Below the pieces are notes generated by a model that saw only the letters and a list, made by a program, of their open reading frames with translations, did not search any database and was not told the origin of the DNA. The position numbers and the translations under genes are program-made. Below, piece after piece: positions 31,091-41,298 of a stretch of DNA of 64,000 nt (positions within the stretch are counted from its first letter, which is position 1; each line of letters begins with the position of its first letter). The stretch is from Otis tarda (taxonomy: Eukaryota > Chordata > Aves > Otidiformes > Otididae), in NCBI GenBank assembly GCA_026413225.1, contig CM048552.1, positions 84,173,001-84,237,000 on the forward strand, given 5' to 3'.

Positions 31091-31584
31091 TGTCATAGTT
31101 CAGCCCTGATCAGGACCAGACTACACAGTCTCTCTCTCACTCCCTGCCCCCCACCCTCCAGTGGGACAGAAGGGAGAATTGTTAAAAAACAAAACAAACA
31201 AACAAAAAAAAAACCAACCAACCCAAAACACCAAAAACATGTGGGTTGAGACGGAACAAAAAAAAAAATTTAACAGCAATAACAGAAGAAAACAAAACAG
31301 CAATGGAAAACAGTATACAGTATAATGGCTTACAACAAATCTCCACACCTAGTTTCTTCCAAGGAGCAGAAGGTTCCCCTCAGCACCCTCCTCATTTATA
31401 CACTGAGCATGATGTCAGATGGGATGGAATAGCCGTTTAGCTAATTTAGGTAAATTAACCCCAGCTGTTAGCTAATTAGTTAACTATCCCAGCTGGGTGC
31501 CCCAGATGGTCACCAGGGGCCACCAGCTCCAGTTCTCCACCCAGCTCAGGTGATATTAATTCTATCATAGCCAGAACCAGGACA
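31091..31584 (-). mobile_element. Solo LTR, family A, antisense
   Basis: The plus strand starts TGTCATAGTTCAGCCC and ends 'aaccaggaca', the reverse complement of family A LTRs. It is 494 bp, longer than the other two copies because of A-rich and CA-rich simple sequence at 31187-31275. It is flanked by a perfect 5-bp duplication, ATGAA (31086-31090 and 31585-31589). Confidence 0.9.
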
Positions 31585-32542
31585 ATGAATGGAAGATTCT
31601 GAAATGGAAATGAAAATATAATATTTAGATCCTTTAACGATTGCACATTGGACTTGCTGTGATTTGAAATGGACATAGCAGGAGGAGTCTATTACTTGTA
31701 ATAGCCCAGAATATTTCTTTTCCACAGATGCCATACAAAATGGATTTCCCCGATGTTCAATGACCTACTTGGTCATTGATTTCTTTCACTCTGTTTCTAT
31801 AAAAATAGCATTTCTCAGAAAATCCTAATACATTAAAATCAAAATGCCACAGAACTTATATTAGTTTTGCTAGATATTTTTGTACACAGTCCTTCGAGGC
31901 CAAGGTGTGAACCTATTCATTCAAGCAGAGTCTCTCTTGTCTTCAGGGGCACACACTCTCTCTTCTCTCTCCTGCTTTTCAGGAGGTCTGGCACAAAACA
32001 AAAACAAAGGTTAGATTTTCCCAGGGGATAAAGGTTCTCTTTTGAACAGTTTTTCTCATCTCACAAAAACTGTACCCTTTGGACAGTTCCTGAATCAAAT
32101 CTAGAAGGAACTTAATGAAGTATGTAGGGGCCTAGTGACTGGGAAGGAGTGTCAGACCACTGCAGATATTGACAGAAAGTGGCTGAGTAGCCTCATTTGC
32201 TAAACAGAAACCCATGCTCAGATTCAGATTACAAAGGAATCTGGTGGAGAGTTTCTGGGATGAGACTGGAGTTTCAGCTGATAATCAAGGGATTTCCCAC
32301 TCTGGAGCCTGAAGGAGGAAAGTTGCACTCTTAGCCTTTGATGGAAGAAAATCCACAGTGCTTCTCTCTCAACAGGACAGGATAGTTCCTATGATTTTAC
32401 TATATTACTTTTTCCAAAAGCATGCTGCAACACTCTTTAAACTCCAGCTAGATAAGAACAGCTTCTTTCCTGTTTACAGCTCAGTGATCACAGATTGCAA
32501 ATCATTTCACGTGGTTCCCCCTATTCCTCAGATTCTACTAAC

Positions 32543-34163
32543 CTCAATGACGTCCTTGAGCTTCAAATAATTCTTAGTTATCTTTGGTTGAAAGCCCACA
32601 GTCCAGTAATCATCATCAACATCTCTTTGGAGAAAGTTTTTCCAACAGTAAATATAGTCTGGAGAAATAGAAGTAAGATGACTTAACCTGAGTTTATTCA
32701 GATACCAGACAAGCTCAGGTAACTGATACAGGGAATTAACTGTGTGCTAAATATTGCTTGATTTAGAAGACTAACTGTCTGCTAGAAAATGCCTAACAAT
32801 CCTGTTTGTCTTGAAACTCACTTAAGCTTATCAGGGACTGGTATTTGTCAAGGACTATTATGTCAAGCAAAGGACATGGTAACAGGAGCTGCAATGTCAG
32901 TCAGAAGTCGTTAAGAAACTGCTGAAATCACCAAGTGAAAGGAGAGCATGGGTGAAAGACTAAAGTTCATCTAGAGGAAGATAAGACCTCTGAAGAATCC
33001 AGAGACAGATCTGAAATGCTTACGCAAGTGTTTTTTCAATAACCCCGCCTCACTTATGCATATGTATGTTTGTATTGTGCAATCTTATGAATATGTATAC
33101 CTGCACCGTATAAATTTTTGGTAAAATGTGCTGTCGGTGTGTGTGCTTTTGGAGGAGAGATCCCCTGCGCACTCGGTGCCAAATAAACATGTCTGCTTTT
33201 TAACTCTCTCCGAGTTGTAGAGTTTGATCCGCGCATCAGAAAAAGATTTTTTAACCTCTTCCTGGTGCCCATGACACAGAGACAGCTTGGCTGTGGACAG
33301 GCCAGCTGATGGATGCTGTCCACTCCGTATCTGGAAACAATGCCATTCTCTCTGGGCTTTTTTTTTTCCTCTCTTATCAGCAGAGGGCCCCTTCAGCCAG
33401 CCTTATCCCAGCAGCTGCATTTAGTCCACTAGGACAAGGGAGAAGCACCCTATCTCCCGTTCCCTCAGGAGTGACAGAAAGATGGTGTCTCTAGACAAGA
33501 GAAAATTTTCATACAGGTCTAATTGACCTATATGACCTGATTCTATGATTCTATGATTGCTAAGAGTCCTGTCCCCATTCTCCTGCAGTATTTTAACATC
33601 TTTTTTTTGGATGCAACACTCAGTCACTGAATGGTGATGGTTGCGCCCCCAAAGAAGCTGGGCAGGACACTGGGCACAGAAGCAAGCCTATACCAGATTC
33701 ACCCATGCATAAAGTTCACCAATTCACCCCTTCCCAGTCCCACAAAGCACAGGAAACCTTGCCTTCAATTTCCATGACAGTAATGGTTACTGCTGCCAAG
33801 CTCACAAGTTTCTTCAGACCTTGCTGGATTTTTTCATCTTCTATATAATAAAGCCGTGCTACATGTATATCTATGTACACATATGAGTGCTTCTTTAAGA
33901 AATGCAGTATTGTACGGCAGCAGTCTGCACAAGGGCTCCAGGACAAGTACCAAGTGATGGAACACTTGATATAATTATTGGATCTTCTCGTCTTAAAGAT
34001 CTTCTCCAAGAAGTAGACTTCAGCATGGTAATGGTCATTTTTGACCCAGTGTATCCAAGGCGTACCGGTCTCACCCCACTGCAGTTTGCATAGTAGGTAT
34101 GTGTCCTGTGGAGTCTCACGGGGGTCAAAATTATACTTTAGTGCCTTCATAGATATATACATG
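32543..34163 (-). CDS. APOBEC1: APOBEC1-like cytidine deaminase, copy 1, two clean exons (3' end unresolved)
   Basis: APOBEC1 is a zinc-dependent polynucleotide cytidine deaminase. In mammals it edits apoB mRNA and can mutate DNA. The catalytic exon (34163-33763, 401 bp) follows the acceptor 'cttctgtttcag' and opens with C-ATG giving [17 protein letters not shown]46-A-E48 and S-W-S-P77-C78-A-D-C81 form a complete zinc site, followed by HVARLYY and QQGLKKLV core blocks. It spans what AICDA splits into exons 2 and 3. Its donor is GAAG/GCAAGG, a GC-type donor; using it keeps phase with the next exon (32658-32543, 116 bp, as in AICDA), which begins D-Y-I-Y-C-W-K-N-F after 'tttctccag' and ends DVIE/gttagt. 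This gives 172 codons without a stop. The last exon is not settled: candidate acceptors at about 32309 and 31987 would each add only a few residues. An LTR lies in the intron. Expression is not shown. Confidence 0.85.
32790..33238 (+). mobile_element. Solo LTR inside the APOBEC1 intron
   Basis: A 449-bp element from TGCCTAAC to GCGCATCA is flanked by GAAAA on both sides (32785-32789 and 33239-33243). Its 3' part has AATAAACATG at about 33183 and an end resembling the end of the gammaretrovirus-like LTRs at 40.5k and 45.4k (AATAAACAT..., then GAGTT/GAGTC and CGC...TCA). It lies in the intron between the two clean exons of APOBEC1 copy 1, antisense to that gene. Confidence 0.75.
33480..33562 (+). 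repeat. CR1 3' tail remnant
   Basis: 'ctgattctatgattctatgatt' at 33538-33559 is the characteristic CR1 3' end. Only the tail is recognisable. Confidence 0.5.
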
Positions 34164-34169
34164 CTGAAA

Positions 34170-36880
34170 CAGAAGAAAAACTTAAAGGAATAACTGGTTA
34201 CAACTTTGTTTTCAGCAGTTCTCCAGTACACAGAAAAGGGGGAGGGTGGAGGAAATGGGAGGATGAGGAGAACAGAGAAGGACAAAACATGAGAGAGCAA
34301 TGCAAGGAAAATGGAGAGGTAAGCACCACTCCAGGGTAAAGGCTTCAAACCCTGAACCACTTAATCCTCCCTTTGTTTGCAAGTGCATGTGGAACTTTCA
34401 TCCCCTCACCCCTCCCTATGGCTGTCTTCTTCCTCGTCAGTGCGAGCATTTCTAAAAGCTTTCTTTACATAGATATCTTTTTATGTGTCAGACATTTTTC
34501 CAGGGCTCCTATGTAGCCCTTTTCAATGTAGGGAGCCCTTGCAAATTTTGTAAAAACTAAAAAAATAAAAGAAAGAAAAGAAAATCACTGATAAATGGAT
34601 TCCCTTTCTGTTTGTATTTTCATAAGGATTAGCAAGGTCAGCCCAATCCTACATGAGAGAAGGAAAAAGAAGTACTCTATACAAAAAGATGCAGCTGCCA
34701 AGAATGACATTTTTCTGACAGACAGTCCATCTCTTAGATCCAAATCAGCTCAGAACAGACCTCTATATATTGTCAATTAAGTAACTACACAAAGACTGCC
34801 AATGTTGGTCCTGAATGTATCCTTTATATCAGTAATTATCCATGATACATAAATAATAAATGAAGTCACCGTTAGTACTTTGTAGCCTTTGTACAATTGC
34901 TTTACATAGAGATTTATATAAGAATGCACTTCAGATATCTATATTTCCACATTAGAGTAATTCAGAATAATTCTAGTAGACAACTGGACAAACTCTTAAC
35001 AGAGAAGTAATAAGCCTGTAGATTGTTTTATAGATTAGCACCCACCAATAACAAAAAAAAAAAAACACTATTTGAACTAAGCACAAATCAAATCTTGCAG
35101 ATCAAGCAACTGTCACATATTCGCTAGCTGCAGGACTCATCACCTGTGTAAAAAAGCATCTCATTTATCTGAGTCAGTCTTTGTCTTCTTACTCTTTCTC
35201 CTTTCTCATCTCAGCCTCCTACACATTAAAATACATATGTACATAAATCTGTTTATAAACCACAGAGTATATCTCTGTTTATTGTCTCCATGTAAACTCT
35301 GTGTATATAAACCACAGAAACTGTGCATGGAGATTTCTTTATCAAAATTTCTATTGAATTTATGTAAATGTAGCAAATTTAAATGTTGCCAAATGTTTAA
35401 TTCTGATACAGAAATAACTTTTTAAATTATACTTAACTCTTTTGGTGTGTCATTAAAAAAACCAACAGAGAAAGAGACAAAAGTGAAGCACAGGCTTATT
35501 TTTTTTTCTTGTTTACGATGCTAAAAGAGGTGTATTTTTTCTATTTCTATTATGTTATTTGGAAGTTAGTGCCTATTAGCTTAAATTTCTTTAAAACTTG
35601 ATGATGATTAGGGAACATACATATAAATATATACAGTATATAATAGGAATATATATAAAAATATATACAGTATATAATATGTACATAATATAAATAGAGA
35701 GAGAGAGTGTGTGTGTGTATGTATACAGGGCATATAGTGACAGTGGCTGAAGTTCACCAAAGAAAATACATTGAACTTGCAATACTCAAGCCCAATCAGT
35801 TAATCTAATTCTTACAGAAGGTATCTTTAAGGTTTTGGAAAGCTGTGTTACAATAGATAACAGAGATCTGATTTGCTCAAAGGTATCGGTAATTGTTGCC
35901 ATCTGATTATAACATACAGACAAGTTAAAATTTTCAGGTCTTAAACTCGTCTTAAGTACCCTCTTGCCTGTGTCTTGACCATAAAATACTTTGGATAAAC
36001 TGTTGCAGTGCGTGTCTTGTGCATATTTTCAGGGACATAAAGCCATTTCTTTAGAACAATCTTGCAATACACTAATCTTCAAGGTTATATCCACCTTCAA
36101 GATGTGTTAAGCCAAGTGAAATTTATTGTGTAATCAACTTAATGCAATATAAAAAAAAAAAGTCTGCATTCTTGTAAATATCTCCTACAGACATAACTTG
36201 CTATTTTTAAAATAATGGATTAATGTAAATTTAAACAGCTCTAATGGAAGGACAGAGAAGAAATTGAAAAAAAAATCACAAAACATTCCCACACTACAGA
36301 ATATATACAGAATCACAGCACCTACTCTCTTTTCTCCCCAAATCAGATAAGAAAATACTTAAAATAAGCTGTGAGCTTACAGACAAATTGCCCAAAGCCA
36401 TGTAATCACTTTATTTTTTGTATTTCTATAGCTATCACAAACAGTCCTTGTTGTTCAGCATTGCTATCTATGGTACACATATACACATGGAGCCTAACTC
36501 AAAAAAAAATCAAGCTAGTTCCTTGGTACAAATATGAGACATAATTAGGAGACAGCAAATAAAACTTTTTTTAAAAGCCCTAAAACCTTTTTAGTTTTCT
36601 GTCTAAATTTGGTTCATCAGTCTCATGAAGGTGAACTTGTAACCCTTTCAGAATTTAGGAGCTGGAGAGAAATACACCAACTATATAGACTGACTGAGTA
36701 TTTGAAAGGTGAATTGCACCCAAAAATGTTTAGAGTTAGGGGAGAAAATGGCAGACGGATGACAGCCAACATAACTGTCTCCTAGGCTTTATTTTCTTTT
36801 CCATTAATAGGCAGCTGCTATGTAAATATACATTAAACCTTGCAAATGTATTGACTGATTATAAATATCTTTTAAAATGT
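34170..36880. other. Intergenic, AT-rich, microsatellite
   Basis: No gene is seen. The noncoding first exon and promoter of APOBEC1 copy 1 should lie near the left edge but cannot be identified. AT-rich simple repeats and a GA/GT run lie at about 35615-35735. Confidence 0.4.
35617..35735. repeat. AT-rich tandem repeat and (GA)n(GT)n microsatellite
   Basis: Two copies of an 'aatatatacagtatataata' type unit are followed by 'gagagagagag' and 'gtgtgtgtgtgt'. Confidence 0.8.
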
Positions 36881-36885
36881 ATTAT

Positions 36886-38482
36886 TGTTGTGGTTTTGTT
36901 TAGTGAGAGGGGGCCTAAGGTGGTAGCTTCTGTAGGAAACTGCTAGAAGTCGCTCCCCTTTGTTCAGTGGACTCGGCCGGGCCTAGGGCAGACCTGCTGC
37001 TAGCCAAGGCCAAGCCAATTGGTAGCAGAATGTTCTGTGATAACGCCTCTGCCATAACGTATTTAAGAAGGGGAAAAGAGGGAAAAAAAAGGAAGAAGAT
37101 GTGAAGCAGCTGAGCAGAGGTAGAGAGGGGGAGGTGTGAGCCTTGTGGGCCTTGGAGGCCTCACCCTCTGGCCTCCCGCTGGGCAGCCGACTGGGCCCAA
37201 CTCAGCCCGGCCTGGCTGCAAGAAGTGTGTCCTGGTTTTGGCTAGGATAGAGTTAATATTTACCTGAGCTGGGTGGAGAACTGAAGCTGGTAGCCCCTAT
37301 GGGGGCTAATTAGTTAACTAATTAGCTAACAGCTGGGGTTAATTTACCCAAATTAGCCAAAGGGCTATTCCATCCCATCTGACATCGTGCTCAGTATATA
37401 AGTGAGGAGGGTGCTGAAGGGAGCCTCCCTGCTTCTTGGAAGAGACTGGGTGTGAAGATCTGTTGTGAGCTATTGTACTGTATTTGTGTTCCATCACTGT
37501 TTTGTTTTCTTCTGTCATTACTGTTAAATTTACTTTTTGTTTAATCTCAACCCACGTGTTTGGTTTTTTTTTTCTTCTGGTTTTCTTTTGTTTACCAAAT
37601 CTCCTCCTATTCTCTCAGAGAGTGGGGGGAGTGAGAGAGAGACTGCATAGTCTGGTCCCTGTCGGGGCTGAACTACGACAAAGTGGAGAGGAGATGAGAA
37701 GTGAATAAGATGTAAAAAGGATCCTGAGAGGTGTCTGCCAGCCTCTTGTGAGGAACAGCTGCAGACACCAAGGTCAGTGAAGAAGGAGGGGGAGGAGTAA
37801 TGCTGCTCCTGGCCAAGATTCCCCTGCAGCCTGTGGTGAAGACCATGGTGGAGCAGGTTGTCCTCCTGCAGCCCATGGAGTTCCACAGAGGAGCAGAGAT
37901 CCACCTGCAGCCTGTGGAGGACCCCACGCCGGAGCAGGTGGAGGCCTGAAGGAGGCTGTGGCCTGTGGAGGGCCCACTGGGGCAGCCATTCTGGAGGGAC
38001 TGCACCCTGTGCAGTCTGGAGGGACTGCACCCACGCCGGAGCAGTTTCACAAAAGACTGTGGCCCGTGGGAGGGACCCCACAAAGGAGCAGGGGAGGAAT
38101 GCAAGGAGTTTTTCCCCTGACGATGAAGTAGCAGCGTGAAACAATGCGTGATGAACTGACCGTGACCCCCATTCCCTCTTCCCCCCTGTGCCACTTGGCG
38201 GCGGAAGGCAGTAGAGATAATGTTAAGCCTGGGAAGAGGGAGGGGTGGGGGGAGGTTATCTTGTTCCCTGTCTCATTCTCCTGCTAGTTTTAGAAATAAA
38301 TGAATAGTTTTCCCCAAGTCGAGTCTGTTTTGCCCGTGATGGTAACTTTAAGGATTTCTCCCCGTCCTTATCTCAAACCTCGAGACGTTTTTCCCTATAT
38401 AATCTCCCCCTATTCTCTTGGGGGGGGGGGGGGCGAGAGAGAGACTGCATAGTCTGGTCCCGATCGGGGCTGAACTACAACA
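36886..38482 (+). mobile_element. Large solo LTR, family B, with a nested family A LTR
   Basis: The element begins TGTTGTGG and ends CTACAACA, flanked by a perfect 5-bp duplication ATTAT (36881-36885 and 38483-38487). Without the nested insertion it is about 1139 bp. It has a TATA-like 'tatttaag' near 37059, AATAAA near 38297 and a G-run at about 38420-38433. A second, 3'-truncated copy lies at 45790-46372. Its last 70 or so bases (from 'gagagagagactgcatagtctgg') are nearly the same as the end of the family A LTRs. Confidence 0.9.
37228..37680 (+). mobile_element. Solo LTR, family A, nested in family B LTR
   Basis: A 453-bp element from TGTCCTGG to CTACGACA is flanked by AAGTG (37223-37227 and 37681-37685). 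The truncated family B copy at 46.1k shows the same site unoccupied ('gcaagaagtggagagg'), which proves insertion into an existing family B LTR. Confidence 0.95.
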
Positions 38483-38667
38483 ATTATTTACACCTTTTCT
38501 ATTGTCCCATCATCCATAACTTGAATAGAAATGCAATGAGTTTATTTTAAAGTGTACTAATTTTATGAAAACGGTTTCTAAAGCTAATATCTCTTTTATT
38601 AAAACTTTGTGTAATAAACTGCACCATTATAGATACTTAATAATTTTCCTTCCTTCCTCTAACACTT

Positions 38668-38760
38668 TTTAGAATCATAGAATCACAGAATGGTTTGGGT
38701 TGGAAGGGATCTTAAGGATCATCTAGTTCCAACCACCTCTGCCATGGGCAGGGACACTTT
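38668..38760 (-). repeat. CR1 3' end fragment, antisense
   Basis: 'agaatcatagaatcacagaatggtttggg' type start followed by the 'ggaagggatcttaaggatcatctagttcc' block is the reverse complement of a CR1 3' terminus. Only about 90 bp is present. Confidence 0.85.
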
Positions 38761-39899
38761 TATTAAAAACTATTTAAAATTCTGTGATTGCAATATAATA
38801 ATAGCAATAAAGATAATATCTAAAAATGTATGAGCATAGATGTGTCAAAATTTATTTAATCTGCATTTTTCCTCCATTGCTAACACTTTGCACAGCAGAT
38901 GCTCTTCTTTACTAAACTTTGCATTGAGACTTTTCTTGCCTCTATTGGACAGAAAATGTCTGGTCTGACACTTCCTGTTTATTTTGTGTCACAATGTCTG
39001 TTTCAAGACCTCGAAATAGTTAAGCAGGGAAGAGGACCTTTCTGATTCTCTTGCTGCCTAGAGTTGGGGTGAGCCAGCTCCCTTACCCAACCTACCCCCT
39101 TCTTTCACTTGTTTTTACTGGTGCCCTTTGTTCCCTCCCATTTTATGGCTCCTGTGGCAGTTTTATGCTGGTGGAAACTTCCCAAACAGGCTCAGACTTT
39201 GGTGCAGCCCCTCGACCACTGCAGTTACACTGGGGACCATGGGTCTCACTCAGGTATGCTGGCACCAGTATCGCCCTCACCCTTCCCCAAGCAAGGCAGA
39301 GACTTTGCACAGACAGAAAGCACACTCCTGGGGTGACAAAACAAGGAGGGAGCAATGCAACACAGAGCTGAAGCTGGGGTGGTTTTTAGGTCAGCAATTT
39401 TTTTTTTTACCCTCTCAGCTTTTTCGTGTACATGGCCTCTTCACTCCAGTGCGCCCTCCAGCACTGCTCTTGTCTCTTGGTGCTGTCCTTTCTGTTTCTG
39501 TTCCCACAGAGAACTGCTGCTCTGCAGATAGAGAACGGGGCACACCCTCAGGCTCTGCTGCTGGCCCACAGTGATGTAAGAGGAAAAGGAACAAAACTAG
39601 TTTGACTGCAGTTGCTATCAGATAACGTGTCTTTACAAGCCTGCCCTTAGCAGTGCTCTTTCTTCACCCTTCAGCTGGGAGGTGAGGGCTGATACATATT
39701 TCCAGTTAAAAATGTATTAATTGGACAATCTCCTTAAAGTCTGCTTGTAAGTTTGAAAGGGATGGTAACGCTTTGCTGGCAGAAAAATTAGATTTATTGT
39801 TCTGTGCAGGAAACTCCTCCCAGTAGTGCAGCTGTTCTGTGTGGCATGCAGGCCTTTCCCCCGAAGCACCTGAAGCTTAGCTCTGTGGAAAGCATAGTG
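38761..39899. other. Intergenic, nothing recognised
   Basis: Several frames overlap at 39051-39574 on both strands, with no recognisable domain and no clear splice structure. I do not call a gene. Confidence 0.35.
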
Positions 39900-39903
39900 G
39901 TTC

Positions 39904-40518
39904 TGAGAGAAGGAGTTAAAGAAATTTTAATAGATATGGCATTGATTAATTATTGCTGTGCATCCTAAGGAATCAAGTTGATAAATAGTGCTTAATGTTT
40001 TGCTAACTACTTGCTTAATAATTTGCTAACCATTGTGCAAACTATTTGAAGCAGAAAGTCTTGCAATTCTTCACGAAAGACAGTTCCTGGTAAGGACTAG
40101 GGGGGTCGCTTCAAGAACCAGCTAAAACTGACCCTGCAGCTTGAATGAAAGCCAAGGGATAACTGAGTTTGCGCAAGAACAGAAGGTTACTAGCGGTGAC
40201 AAAGAGGAGTCACCTGCCTTCATCCCCATGACCCCCGACGACCACCACCAGGAGGCACTGCGCAAGCCCAGACAGGAGGAGTCTATTAAAATGACCCCTT
40301 GGGACTAATTTTAATACGAAGCGGGGATAGGTCATGCATATGTATAGGCGTAATACGAAACTTTATGTATATGTAACACTTGGTTGGATAAATTTACAGT
40401 GGGCTACCGCGTCAGGCGCGCACGATTTTGGTGGGACTACCCCCCGTGCTGCCCAGCGCTGAATAAACATACCTACTTTACAATCTTACAGATTGTGGAG
40501 TCCGTTTTCCGCACGTCA
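39904..40518 (+). repeat. 5' LTR of the provirus (615 bp)
   Basis: Starts TGAGAGAAGG and ends CGCACGTCA. The polyadenylation signal AATAAA is at 40462-40467. By eye it differs from the 3' LTR at two positions only, near 40201 (A versus G) and 40229 (T versus C). Both are CG in the 3' LTR and TG or CA here, as expected from CpG decay. Confidence 0.93.
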
Positions 40519-41298
40519 GTTTGGCAAGCCAGCCAGGAGACTCTCTGCTCGGCTGCGGGACCGACTGTGGAGCGGACTCTCCTAGGCGCGCCCCGAGCAC
40601 TTTCCTCGGAGGAGCCTCCGCTGCCAGCCGCTCACCACGGGAGCAGACAACGACCTCCTGAAGCCGCGGATCAAACGGTATGTTTAATGGTAGGGGCCTG
40701 TAAGTCATACGCGTGGCTGGGGCAGCTGGTAAATCGCGCAGAGACGTCTGGCGTGCAGCATAGTCCCCATTGGTTGGGTACCCATTGGTTTCGGGCTCCA
40801 ATTGGGGACTCACTGATCGGGTGAGTCCGAGGTAATCGCTGTATCCGACGGACCTGCTGATGATCGGTACATGAGAAGCAGGAGAAGGGTAAGCGGGCCT
40901 CTTGTAATCTTGGTTTGGGGCTCCAATTGGGGACTCGCTGACCGATAGAGCGGCCGCTAGCGATCTTGGGGGTAGATCGAGCGAGTCCGAGGTAACCGCT
41001 GCATCCCATTGCTGGGAGCCAGGACGGACCTGCTGATGATCGGTACATGAGAAGCAGGAGAAGGGTAAGCGGGCCTCTTTAATCCGGATTTTGGAGATAG
41101 TTTAACATCAGTAAGTGGGTTTGTTCTTGCAACCATTTTGCAGCTGCTTTAAAGAATGGTGTGAATGAGGGATCCCTGTGCTGTATGGTTGTTAGTAAGA
41201 GAGTGTGGCTGAGTGATTGATTGTAAGTGTGGTGTGGAGGAGTTAAATAGTTAGTCTAAATTCGGATCACTGAAACCCTCTTTCAGAGGAAATATAAA
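40519..41298 (+). other. Proviral leader with a tandem duplication
   Basis: After the LTR the sequence 'tttggcaagccagcc' offers a TGG start for a primer-binding site three or four bases in; I could not assign the tRNA. Two diverged copies of a segment of about 130-170 bp follow (about 40791-40915 and 40916-41083). Each has 'gctccaattggggactc', 'gagtccgaggtaa' and 'gatcggtacatgagaagcag'. Each ends with a splice-donor-like 'gaagggtaagc'. Confidence 0.75.

Noticed and set aside
31987-32308. Candidate last exons of APOBEC1 at acceptors near 32309 and 31987
   Set aside because: Both acceptors look usable but each adds only a few residues before a stop; I could not choose one without transcript data.
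37530-38194. Frames of 204, 173 and 86 codons on the minus strand
   Set aside because: They run across the junction of two LTRs and are low-complexity shadows.
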